A DNA stretch of 64,000 nt, from assembly GCA_003254905.1 (NCBI GenBank), contig QANU01071046.1, forward strand, positions 223,886-287,885, read 5' to 3'. The translations under genes were made by a program, and so were the position numbers. Under the pieces are notes generated by a model that saw only the letters and a list, made by a program, of their open reading frames with translations, was not told the origin of the DNA and did not search any database. Position 1 is the stretch's first letter; every line of letters begins with the position of its first letter. This document shows, one piece after another, positions 53,592-64,000 of the stretch. This DNA is from Nissolia schottii (taxonomy: Eukaryota > Streptophyta > Magnoliopsida > Fabales > Fabaceae).

Positions 53592-54629
53592 CTAAGTTTG
53601 TGAGATGAAAATCAGTTGGAACAGTAGAATTAGTGGTTGAAGAATCAGAAGGTGATTGATTAAGTAATTGGTTGGAAAAATGTGTTCATGAAATGCCACA
53701 TGTCTAGAGACAAAAAGTTCCTTAGTATTGAGATCATAGAGCATATATCCTTTGGAGCCTCTTTTGAAACCAAGAAAAATGCATTGTCTGGCTCTACTGT
53801 CCAATTTCTTTCTGCCAGCAGAAAGTGTAGAAGCATAACATAGAGAACCCAAAATCTTTATGTGAGATTAGTCAAGCTTCTGGTTATGCAGAACAACATA
53901 TGGTGTCTTATTGGAAATCTTAGAGCTAGGCAACCTATTTAATAGAAAAGTGGCATGGCCAATAAGAAGGTTTCAAAAACAGGTTACGATCTCACTTTGA
54001 AACATCAAGGATCTAACAATAACTAGAATACTTTGGTGCTTCCTTTCTACTATAGCATTTTGCTGGGATGTCTCCATACATGTGGTTTGATGAAGAATGC
54101 CTATTTTATTGAAAAAGTTATGCATGAGAAATTCTTGACCATTGTCACTTCTTATGATTTTGACAATAGCATTGTGTTGAGTTTTAACCATTTGAACAAA
54201 TGACTACGGTAAAGGTACAACTTCAGATTTTAACTCCATACAAAATAGCCAAGTAAAATGAGATTTATCATCTATAATAGTGAGGAAATATTTGTGACCA
54301 AGCATAGAAGGAGTAGAAATAGACCCCAAAATGTCTACATTCAAAAGTTCAAAACAATTACTAGAAGTAGTAGTGCTTGTAAGAAAAGGTTTCTTTTTCA
54401 TTTTACCAAAATGACAAGCTGCACAATGTTTGTGAAAGTTAGAACATGATACATCAGAAAATTCCTTTTGCATGAGCTGCAACTTGTCTATTAAAAGATG
54501 TCCTAACCTCATATGCCAAATATCTGACTTATTAAAAGAATAAGAAATATTACAAGCATTAACAAGTGTAGAAATATGTCCTATTCCACTGCAGCTTCCA
54601 GGTGGAGTAATTGGTTTAGAAGTGCTCAT
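53592..54629 (-). pseudogene. copia integrase remnant (minus)
   Basis: Order on the minus strand: IWHMRLGHLLIDKLQ, HCAACHFGKMKKKPF (zinc finger), LLNVDILGSIS (first Asp), IRSDNGQEF (second Asp), ETSQQNAIVERKHQSIL (Glu), then SLCYASTLSAGRKKLDSRARQCIFLGF. The coding frame shifts between 54204 and 54191 and again before 53852. A variable linker (53210-53530) with a Pro/Ser-rich region and RRSSREKKAPSYL leads into the RT. Confidence 0.88.
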
Positions 54630-54632
54630 TGC

Positions 54633-55391
54633 TTACAATCCATCTTCAAAGTCAGCAGTGCTAATCATCCTCAAGGTATTCAGGTCCTGAATGTCACATT
54701 TGTTAAGAAAAAAGGTGAGAGAATAATGGAGATTAGTAGTGAGTTTGGAAACATATAGGAGATTAAAGGTGAATTGTGGGATGTATAACACATTGTTGAG
54801 ATCATTGGAAAATATGACAGAACCAGAAATGTGAGAAAGTACCTTACTTCCATAAGGTAAGTGGACTTCTATAGGTGATGTTTGGTGATAACTATGGAAC
54901 ATAGACAAGGAGTAACACACATGATATGTGGCTCTTGTATCTATGATCCATTTATTTTTAGCTAATGTGCAGGACAAGGTGACTTGGTTACCTAATTTAT
55001 GTGGTTGTAGAGTGGAAATTTGATTGGTGGAGTGTTTGGTAGAATGCAATGATTCATGTTGTTACAAAAGAGCTAGGAGCTTTATGCCTTGTTCCTTGGA
55101 GAATGATACAGTTTTAGAATCATAATTTACATCCTATCCAGATAAGTTATGGTCTGTAAAGTCACCTCTATCATCAGGATATCTAGGAGGGTAACCATGC
55201 TTGTGAAAGCATTTTTCAATTGTGTGGCCTGCTATATTGCAGAAAATGCAAAACCTGGAAGAAGTTTGGCCTCTACCACTAGAACTCCTACCACCCTTGG
55301 TAGATGCAGTGCCTCGGCCTCTGCCTCTTAAGCCAAAGTTGGCTTTAGAATGTTGTTGTTTTGTCTGATCAGAGTTGCTAAATAAAACCAT
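54633..55391 (-). pseudogene. copia protease and zinc-knuckle remnant (minus)
   Basis: The frame 55391-55134 is Gly/Arg-rich (GLRGRGRGTAS) and ends in CIFCNIAGHTIEKCFHKHGYPPRY, a C-x2-C-x4-H-x4-C knuckle. Downstream, 55049-54633 contains the protease active-site region as WIIDTRATYHVC. The family motif is D-(S/T)-G-A; here the Gly is Arg, so the aspartic protease is dead even without the frame breaks. Confidence 0.85.
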
Positions 55392-55911
55392 GGAATCAAG
55401 GGAGGAAATAGTAAGCTGTCTTTCTTGTTCTATAAGTAAAGGAAAAATGTCATCAAATGGCAGGGAGAGGCTTCATCATCATAACCTGAGTGCAGATGTG
55501 AGTGTATTGCTCTTTGAGACATATTAAGAATCTAATAGCGTATTCATTAGCCCTATAATTTTTGACAACACCAGGACCACATGTGCAAGGAGAATTGCAG
55601 AGACAAGTGGGAATAGGCAGAAAACCGTCCAATTTTTCCCAAAGAATCTTTAACTTGGTAAAGTAATTGATAATGGAGAGATCACCTTACTTGATAGTGT
55701 AAAGTTCTTCCCACAATATTGTAGTCCGAAATATATCCACTTAGTGATATCTCCTTTTAAGATCCAACCATAATTGATAGCAGTCATCAATCCATATTTC
55801 ACTTTGATAAATCTCAGGGTTTAAAGAGTGAGTAATCCAAGAAAGAATGTATGTGTTGCACTTGTCCCAAGTAGCATGTTGAGGATCATCTACAGAAGGC
55901 TTAATGATTGA

Positions 55912-57195
55912 GCCATTGATAAGTGTCATATTTTGGTATTTTCATAGGTTAGATTGACACTTATCTACTTGGTTTTCTATGAATTTACTATCCAATTTTC
56001 CCATTTTTATATAAATTTAGCATAGTTAACAGAATGGATACTTATTTTGTGAAATAATGCAATCCTTGTCAATTTCCCGCAAAGATATGAGGCGTGAAGC
56101 AAAGGGCTTAGAAGCAAGAAGAACTTAAGGACTAATTGAAGTCCTGACTGCTTAGCGCCTCATAGACCCGCTCAGAGGGCTCTGTTCCAAATGGAATTGC
56201 TTAAGAGTGAAGTAACTTAAGAAAGAAGCAACCCTTAACAGTCAAGCAGTCCACTCAGTGGCCAGAGCAAAATTTCCTTATAAAAGGACATGAGCATTCA
56301 GCATTCAGGGACTTTATCACTTCCATCACTTGGAAAACACAGAATACAGAGCCAAGATCACAACACCGAGAAGAGAATTAGAGAAGGAAGCCAAGAGAGG
56401 TCAAGGAGCACGGCGGCACTCACCATGGTGGCGTGAAAATGTGTCATGGTGAACGTCCATTACCTTGTTCTTTGATTTTTTTTCTTGTAAGATGGATTTA
56501 TAATCCTCTTGTTGTTGGGATTTTGACAAGTACTATGATTTGATTGTATCCATTTAACTCTGTTATATATGAATTTATAATATTCCATGATTTACATGAT
56601 TTGATCTTGTGTTTAATGCTTGTTTTAGATTAGATACCTAAAACATGACTTGAAACTTGATTGTTTGTGAGTGAGAACTGCATTCATTAAGTTGGAACTA
56701 GATTAAATCATCTAATATTCCTGATTGCAAGAAATAGATTTAGGGTTATTAGTCATTCTAACACCTGAAATTATAGATCGATTTGCTTTGTTAGTTTGTG
56801 CAAGAGATTGACAAAATGACAAAGGGAATTGAGCAATCTCTTCATGATTGAAAGAGATGATTAAGGATAGAACTGGTGGCAAAGAATCAATGGAATTGAT
56901 AATTCATATGCTTTGAGTTAATGGGTATATGAAAACTGTATTACGAGTAGTTCCCAACAAGCTTCCTTATCTGATTTTCACTCGGTGTCATTTTATTTTT
57001 TGTTTACTTTATTTATCTTAAAAATCACTTTACAAATCCATCACTCTATTGCTTAATTAGTGAAACTTAAGAATGACTTTATTCAACTCCATATGGATAC
57101 GACTATACCCGACAATACTGCAATTGAATCCCTTGAGGATTTGAAAGCTATAAAGGAGGATATATAAAACGACGAGAGTGTAAAAAGCTTTCAAC
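55912..57195 (+). mobile_element. Foreign LTR-like insertion in copia gag
   Basis: The minus-strand gag reads NKVKFIDG up to 57191 and resumes as NGSIIKPSVDD at about 55920, so about 1.27 kb is inserted. GCCATTGAT at 55912-55920 and GCCATCAAT at 57193-57201 flank it, a 9-bp duplication with two mismatches. The insert begins AAGTGTCATATTTTGG and near its right end has TGGATACGACTATACCCGACAATACTG, resembling the 3' part of LTRs of plant Tat/Athila-type gypsy elements (inference). A TATAAAAGG box lies near 56279. No internal protein domains. It could be a solo LTR or an LTR fragment; TG...CA ends with a 5-bp duplication were not found. Confidence 0.65.
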
Positions 57196-57609
57196 GGCCA
57201 TCAATGAATTTGACTTTGTTCTTGCCTTTTAATGTAAGTTTCATAGCTATCTCCCATGTATGATAATTTTGAGGAGTAAGAGTAGTTGAAATCAAAGATG
57301 CACCAAGATTTTCACCAAGGTGTAAGTAGTAAGGATCCAAGGTTGGATCTGGTGGCTGATTGGTGGAAAGGTTCCCTAACCTCAGCATTGCTATAAATGT
57401 TGAATTTGCTGAAGAATTGAATTCTGATCAATTCCTCTTGTGTGATAGGTGACTTGTTCTGGATTCTCCATGATGAGTCACTTTGCAAATCAAAGAAAAA
57501 AAGGAAAAAAATGAAGCAGGAAGAAAATCACAGGTGCAGAGAAAATTGGTGAAAGAAAATAGAGACTGAAGCAATTGAGGAAGCTTGAGTTCTGTGAAGA
57601 TGAGATTAA

Positions 57610-58063
57610 TAAGGAACCGCTTGATTTTCTCTCACGCTTTAAGTAATCTCAAGATGCGAAATTGGCACCGAAATTACAGGAGAGCATTGTCATACCAATC
57701 ATTTTCAGTAAAATTAATGAAGAGGGCACTGAGCGGCTAGAAAGTCAGTTTTTGTTCCTTGATGCACTACAGGGGTTGCTAAGCGGCCCTAAGGGGTTGC
57801 TGAGTAGCCCTGAGGGGGCGTTGAGCGGCCATAATCCCTTTTCTTCCTTCCATTCTTCTTGCCTTGTGCCGTTTTGCTCCAAACTTCATTCCTATTATCA
57901 AAATATGACATAAAAGTCATCATTTAACATATAGTATTCATTCTTAACATTTTAACAATTAGAAAGCAAAATGGGAGAGTTTGCTAAGAATTTCCTATTA
58001 GTTACTCAATATAAGTGTCCATTTAGCTTCTAAAATTACGAAAATATGACACTTATTAGTACC
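57610..58063 (-). mobile_element. Second LTR fragment of the same family, inverted
   Basis: On the minus strand it begins ATAAGTGTCATATTTTCG at about 58060, like the start of the insertion at 55921. Both then show a TGGACACTTAT / TTGACACTTAT repeat and CCCATTTT, and later CGCTCA(A/G)CGCC-type motifs. It runs only to about 57610 and abuts the truncated upstream part of the minus-strand copia element. The two fragments face away from each other. Confidence 0.6.
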
Positions 58064-58955
58064 CAATATGCCCAAACTATAGAAAAAATAGTGAAACCAA
58101 ACCATTAACAAATTCCTTAAATACTAGGACATTAGAAAGAAACTTTGATAACAAAAGACCAACAAACTTACCTCTAATTTCAAGAATTGGCCGAACAATG
58201 CTACGACATTGATAGCAACCACTATATTATTAATACCTCATTAAAATCATCTTATTCCCAGCACGTCATCTATATGAAAAACCATAAGGAAAAGGAAGAT
58301 CAATATTCAGACAATAAAATCAAGAGTCAGAAAAACAACAATCCCCAAACCCCAAACTAAAAAATTAAAGTTCTAAATTTGAAAGCAAGAAGAACAAAAA
58401 GAAAGCAGAAATGTCAAAAATTGAATAAATAGGAAACAAAAAGGTTATAGAAGTTGCTACTCATCCTCCATGTCACGTTGTCACCATCAATTTTAGGTTT
58501 ATTCTTCACAAAAAAAAAAAAAACCTTCAATAAATCTACACCAAAAAAGCTGAGCAAATTGAAAATAAAACACAAAAAATGACATTAAAATTTGTTTCAA
58601 TAAAAAATAATGAATAAATACCATTTCAAGTGAACAAGAGATGTCATTGAGCATGAGCTTAAAAGGAATGAAACCGCCGCCCACCCATAGCCAAATCAGA
58701 ACCACCATAGCCAGATCAAAATTACCATCGTTGTACACTTTGCCACTCACAGAGAAAAATTCAAGCTAGCCTTATTAAACCTGAACCAGCTAGATTAGAA
58801 CCACCAAGCATCACCGTTCGCAGAGGAAAACTCAACCAGAGTAAAACCCAAGCTAACCTTGTCTGCAACCACCACTAACACCCTTGAGCCCACTACCACG
58901 ACATTCCACTGTACTCGCGAGCCATCGTGCCTACATTGTTAGCCCACTACGAGTC
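58064..58955. other. AT-rich interval, nothing recognised
   Basis: No conserved frame or element ends were seen. From about 58660 the base composition becomes more GC-rich toward the tandem repeat. Confidence 0.4.
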
Positions 58956-59370
58956 AACCCACGATCCTGAGTCGATCCCCTTCAACCCGCGTTGACCTAC
59001 AATCCCAAGTCAGGCGGCGTCGACCTGCAAGCCTAAGTTAGCCCATAACGACCCGCAGGCCCGAGACAACCTGTGAACCCGAGTTACCCTGCGTCAGATC
59101 ATGGGCCCAAGTCAGCCCGTGGGCTTGGGTCGGTCTGCCTCAACTTATGGGCCTGAGTCAACTCCATGGTACCTAGTCAGCTCACGTCGACCCATAGGTT
59201 TGTGTCTGTCTGCGTTGACCTACTAGCCCGAGTCAGCTCACGTCGACTTGCAGATCTGAGTTGACTGATGTCAACCTGAGAGCCCAAGTCAACTTGTGCT
59301 AACATGCGTGCCCGATTTGGTCTACGTCGACTCATGGGCTCGAGTTGACTTGCAAGCCCTAGTCCTAACA
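58956..59370. repeat. Degenerate tandem repeat, period about 28 bp
   Basis: Repeated units resemble GACCCGCGGGCCCGAGTCAACC followed by CGCGTC, with heavy divergence. The words CCCGAGTCAGC, CGTCGACC and GGGCC(C/T)GAGT recur every 25-30 bp. It lies next to GGGCTAGCCC/AGCCCAC-rich sequence (59400-59560) that ends in TGACACCCCTA (59550-59560), like the hAT-type MITEs in this window. It is probably the internal array of such an element, whose left end I could not locate. Confidence 0.6.
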
Positions 59371-59570
59371 CACCTAAAAAAAGAAAAATAAACAATTTTT
59401 TGAAAAGTTGGGGCTAGCCCAAGCCCACTTGGGCCTGTGCCTTTGGGCTCATGTGAGCTTTCATGAATATAAGTCATTTGACCCTATGGGCTTTTTAGCC
59501 CTAGCCCACATGAGCTTGGCCCAAATAGGGGTGGGCAAGCCCATTTGACACCCCTACCCAAGAAGCATTA

Positions 59571-61576
59571 GAGATTAGCATATAAATGAATTTAAGTTGT
59601 GAGGGGAAGTTATTCAAATAAAGTAAATGCCTATAGAGATAGAAGTAGGGTATAATAGAAAAGAGTAAAAATATGACCAAAGAGCAGATAAAACAATTTA
59701 ATCCCTTTACATAGAGTAAGAATATCAAGCTAAAGCATTATGAAAAAGGGGAAAAACTATAAAATTAGTATATGCTAAGAAAGTTTTACCTTATACTGGG
59801 TCATTTTATCTCAAGTTAGTTTTTTGTAGTCTAGTAAATTTTAGAAAGTGATAGTTGAAATTGAAATATCGTTAAGTGCCCTTAAAATTCACTTACTTAG
59901 TGTTTTTTTTTGTCTTGAATGAATACCTAGCATCAGAGTCTTATTACTAGAAATTCGACCAACTCGATCCGACCCAACTGAAGACTCTCTCTCTAAGTGA
60001 TATGAATATCTAAGTGACAGTTTTTCTATTCCCAAAACTTATTATCACATTGACCAACCATATATGCACTCATTCCCTCTTAATTAATGTTTAATAATCA
60101 ACTCAAGCTTTCCTTAAAAATGTTAAAAAAAAATACTTGTTAAGTAACTTAAAGTGTATTTGTGAACAATAGTATCTTTTATTACATTTAATACTTGTTA
60201 ATTTTATTTTTCCAATAAAACCATATCACTTTAAATTTTTTAACAAGTACTCTTAAAACTCTTGTTAGCAAAACCCAAAAATAAATTGGAGCGAATAACA
60301 TTTTTCTTATTTTATTGCTCCATATTAGCTACTTTGACCTGCCGATCTCATTGGCCAAAATGTTCATAGTTCATTACGTGTAATTTCTTAGTTGGTTGAA
60401 CGAGTTAATTATATTCATTTTTATTTTTACGTGAGTTTATTATATTCAATTAATTACGTATGGAAACTATATATATTTGAATTTTGGAACCACATCTCTT
60501 ACAAGAAAAGTTCAGCACAAGTTGGTGAAGAGAGTTTGGGTATACCTGGTGCACAAGTTATATGCTCTTCACTCAAGCAGCCACCTCATTCAACTCATTA
60601 ATTACTCTAACTCTAACCACTATAGGTCAATTTATTGAATGAAAAATAAAATAAAATAAAAATGGAAACATCAACATTACTTGACAGATTCATATTCTAA
60701 TGAGTTTAAAATTGTTAAATTATTGGTTCATTTGCCAATAAAATTAATTATATTTTTGCAAATATATACTTTTTTAGGAAATTCTCTGATACTCTACGAG
60801 TATTAATATCCTTTAGTTGTCCATAGGTGTTTCATTAATTTTTATATTTAAAATTTATAAAACTTATTGTTAAATTATAATCGTTCAATATAGGAATGGT
60901 GCTGGTATAAAAAAAAAAACTCATACTTTTAAAATTATAATTTTCTTTGGCACATCACCCTCATAAAAACTTTGCTTTTTAGAATTTCGTTATAATTTTC
61001 TCAAAAGTAACGTGGGGAGACAAATAGAATTGACCAACAAAGTCAATGTTAGGGTAGTTTAGTTTATCAAACTTTTGGTCAATGGTTTTGACAACAAAAC
61101 AGGTGTTGTAGATCTATGATGTATCTATCTTCTAGAAAATATCAACCTCTTTAATCTTTCTGAGACTTTGATAATCAAACAAATAATAGCGTTCATATCA
61201 AAACAGATTAATAAAAAAACAACAAGAACACATCACTTTCATCAGCTGGTCATAAGATAGTTTTTACGTCAACAAAACCTGTTATTAAACTTAAAACAAG
61301 CATTTTATTCGTACGAATTGACCCGGAATGTTATTTTTTGAAATAACAACATCGATTAATTCTAGAAAATGGAGCATAAAAAGAAAAAGGCATAAAAAAT
61401 AACTTATAGATTCTCATACAGAGTTTAATACACGGAAATGTTAAAAAAATCTCAAAATAATATATATAGTGTCTTTTTCTATAGTTTTAAGTTTGAAACC
61501 TCATAATCAATTCTAGTCTACAAGAATTTATTCTAGGCACAATTATCTTGTTTGAATTGTTGTTTTTAAAATAAAA
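59571..61576. other. AT-rich intergenic interval
   Basis: No gene, RNA gene or bounded element was recognised. Short frames are AT-biased without domains. Confidence 0.4.
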
Positions 61577-61793
61577 AATGATACATGTACATCCAATTTC
61601 ATACACCTATACATACACCATTAATAATGCACAAACTTTATTCTCACGAGTGCACAAACATTATAAACCTGTAAATGATACTCTCAACTATACTTAATTA
61701 AGTGCACAAACATTACATGAGTTAAAATACAAACTTTATGTATATAAGTACGAGGTGTATGTATGGTGTATGGTTTTTAGTGTACGTGTAGCA
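61577..61793. mobile_element. Small MITE with CACAAAC repeats
   Basis: The left end ATACATGTACATCC...CATACACC(T)ATACATACACC and the complement of the right end, CTACACGTACACT...CATACACCATACATACACC, form inverted repeats of about 38 bp. The interior repeats GTGCACAAACATT and ACAAACTTTAT. It matches the ends and interior of the split MITE at 13361-15178. The target-site duplication is not certain. Confidence 0.65.
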
Positions 61794-63960
61794 GAATTCT
61801 TTTAAAATTAATTTAGACACTTAGAATTAATTCTAGAAAAAACAATAATTTATTACTTTTTTTTTTATCAAAATCACTTAAATTTTTTTTACCAAACATT
61901 AACAATTTTAAACCAAAATTAATTCTCATACAATCAATTTATGGAGCGTATTAACCTGGTCTATGACCAATCAAGAATCACTTTGATCCTTGGGCAAACA
62001 TTACAATTATCAAATTAAATTATAACTTTAAGAATGGGTAAGTTATTTTGACTCTCTCCAGCCCCTATAGCACCCGTTGCTGGTGCTCATCGTCGCCTCT
62101 GCCTCCTTATGCTACCGCTTCTCGAATTACGAATCTCACCGCCCTCCTCCACACTGAACACCCTTGTCATATATGGCTAGGATGGTCAGAGGACTTGGTG
62201 GTGAGAACAGATCTTGTGGGATGTCATATGGTCACAACGCTGGTAGTGCGTGGTGCTATGGGGCGGCGACAATAGGGGACAAGCCCAAGAGTTAGAAGGG
62301 TAGGATAGAAAATAAGATTAAACATTATAATTTAATTAATTTTTAAATTAATCATATAATTACTTACATGGAGAAGGCTTAAATGAACCTTACAAAATCT
62401 GGTGCATGATGCACCTTGACATTAAAATGAGGTGTATGATAGACTTGTGATTTTGTAATTGTAGGGATGGAAAGAAAGTGTATCTATGGTTTACCTGCTA
62501 CCTATTGGCCTTCCCTTCCCCTGCCGACATCTCTCACCTCCCCTCTCCACTATCGACCTCGCCGGCGGCAACTCCCTCTCCACCCATAAGCCGCATTCAA
62601 CAAGAACTAAACTTTTCACTCCAACCTTGTTCTGTTGTTCATAACATGTGGTGCTTGGTGATGGTGGAACCACAACAAGAACACAAGATCTTTATGTTCA
62701 AGATATTTAGCATCCCAAAACTAAAATTTAAATACTCAAACACTAATAGATTCAATGTCAAAAAAGTAGAACTGACACAATAGATTCAATATCCAAAAAG
62801 ATGCAATAATAGATTCAATGTCCAGCAAGATACAACAATTTAAAAAATTGAAAATAATAAAGAAAAATAGAACAACATGGTTCCTCAACGTATCTCAGTC
62901 GTCCATCGCCACAATAAGGGTTGAGGCGCTTGGAGGTTGGCATCGGAAAGGGAGGTGGAACCGATGTAAACCCAGGATGGGTGGCTGCGGTGTCGTGAAT
63001 CTGGAATAGCGGCGGCAAATCTGATAGAAGAACGACACGACAGATCAAGAAGAATAACGACCTGGCGGATTTGGGCCACCACCGTCAAGCATTCAAATAT
63101 TCATGGAGATCCTGTGTTGGTGGTGATGGTGTGGATCCTGTGGTGGTGGTTGCGGTGGAGATTCGGTGGTAGTGGTGGTTGCAGTGTGGATCTAGTGGTG
63201 GTAATTGTAATGGTTTTTCGATGGTGGTTGTTGTATTGGTGGAGATCCTATGGTGGTGGTTGCGGTGTGGATCTGATGATCCCATGGTGGAGTTGCGATG
63301 GAGATTTGTCTGGGCAGCAGTTTTTGATCCGCCGCTACTGCTTTTTTCACCGTTGGATCGGGCTGAAATTTTGTCAACAGATTCGGAACACGTGTTGCTT
63401 CAATCTGGACGGTGGGATCGTTGAGCAGTTGCCCAAGCAGTGAGAAATCGGCCACACACAGCAGCAGCAATTTTAGATTTTTTTTTCTAGTTTCTCTTGT
63501 TCTCTATTTCATTATTCTTGCCTTATTCTTTGGCTGATTATTGAGCACGATTTGTGCTGTGATTCAAAACTCTCTTGTACCCTTATTTTAATCATAATGG
63601 AACTTGATTGACTGACTTGTACTTGTAATTTTTACTTCTCACGTTAAGAAGATTTTTCACGTTAAAATATATGTATCTTCCTTTTATGTGTTTTTGTTGT
63701 TGTCATTATTTAATATTACTCCTCATAAATTCTTGCAAAGTTGAAAAAAATATTATCTACTACATATTAATCTGCTTAAGTTGTCATTTTATTGAGTTGA
63801 ATTTTCGATTAGTGTATTCATCAATTTATATAGGAAACTTTCCTTTTTCAAGTATATTGAATAAATTGCAGTGAGTCATGAAAAGCATGGTGGAGGGCGT
63901 GGCCGTCTAGAATGAATGAGCCGTACTTGTCTGCTTCTGGCGGCCTTCTATCCTCTCTGG
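61794..63960. other. Intergenic interval with GGT-rich segments
   Basis: 62040-62290 and 62480-62600 are C-rich. 63100-63300 is a degenerate GGTGGTGGTTGCGGTG(T/G)GGATC repeat of about 45-50 bp period. 63330-63480 has CCGTTGGATCGGGCTG-type sequence common in plant repeats. The short frames here are by-products of composition. I see no supportable gene. Confidence 0.4.
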
Positions 63961-63969
63961 ACCTATCTA

Positions 63970-64000
63970 ACTATATAACTATATATATATATATATATAT
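63970..64000. repeat. TA microsatellite at the window end
   Basis: ACTATATAACTATATATATATATATATATAT continues to the last base, so its full length is unknown. Confidence 0.9.

Larger units (their letters stand above)
51350..57610 (-). mobile_element. Ty1/copia retrotransposon, minus strand, interrupted
   Basis: Minus-strand copia element. The probable 3' LTR is at about 51350-51640, with GTTAGTTA repeats and TGTATATAAACC, preceded by the polypurine tract GTGGGGGG near 51640. The pol frames run 51619-54629, protease and gag run up to about 57472. The gag ATG (MENPEQVTYH...) is near 57472 but is followed by a frameshift and stops. The 5' LTR is largely missing: upstream of gag a pyrimidine-rich stretch resembling the end of the 3' LTR (GAACTCAA...) reaches about 57610, where another repeat begins. 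Gag is split by an insertion at about 55921-57186. Many stops; non-autonomous. Related to but distinct from the element at 45106-49722. Confidence 0.85.

Overview
The window is plant nuclear DNA: AT-rich, with intron-containing genes that have GT-AG boundaries and AT-rich introns, and with many LTR retrotransposons and MITEs. The encoded proteins look most like legume (Fabaceae) proteins. That is an inference from recalled family sequences; I do not name a species. One assembly gap (Ns, 36211-36493) removes an exon.

Four intact or near-intact genes could be rebuilt exon by exon with frame closure. They are: UDP-D-apiose/UDP-D-xylose synthase (AXS, minus strand, 7612-10134, 9 coding exons, 387 aa); a secreted GDSL esterase/lipase (plus strand, 20294-22306, 5 exons, 353 aa, one GC-AG intron); a SAAL1-like armadillo-fold protein (minus strand, 23038-27288, 10 exons, 532 aa); and an SRPK-type SR-protein kinase (minus strand, 39739-42740, 4 exons, 543 aa). 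A fifth gene, a plastid MRS2-11/MGT10-type magnesium transporter (plus strand, 33297-37872), lacks only the exon in the gap. A second GDSL copy (12686-17067) is a tandem-duplicate pseudogene with several independent lesions. The GDSL2/SAAL1 and MRS2-11/SRPK pairs are convergent. The genes are unrelated housekeeping, cell-wall and lipid genes and form no pathway cluster.

Layout: 60-724 hAT-like MITE; about 1.1-6.1 kb decayed copia element (minus strand) with a nested 205-bp solo LTR; 6.1-7.6 kb non-coding, GC-rich; 7.6-10.2 kb AXS; 10.9-12.0 kb Mutator-type MITE with a 9-bp target-site duplication (TSD); 12.7-17.1 kb GDSL pseudogene carrying a MITE nested inside a MITE; 17.2-18.0 kb inverted repeat with arms of about 310 bp; 20.3-22.3 kb GDSL gene; 23.0-27.3 kb SAAL1; 28.0-32.9 kb possible decayed Mutator element with a 2,991-bp solo LTR inside it (TSD TTATG); 33.3-37.9 kb MRS2-11; 39.5-42.7 kb SRPK; 45.1-49.7 kb copia element (plus strand); 51.35-57.6 kb copia element (minus strand) with a foreign LTR inside gag; 57.6-58.1 kb a second, inverted fragment of that LTR family; 58.96-59.37 kb degenerate tandem repeat; 61.6-61.8 kb small MITE; a TA microsatellite at the window end.

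I found no convincing new biological system. The most useful observations are the dated series of nested insertions with readable target-site duplications, the step-by-step decay of one GDSL paralogue, the GC-AG intron in its intact sister, a long hairpin-forming inverted repeat, and a 70-bp inverted repeat inside a copia element.
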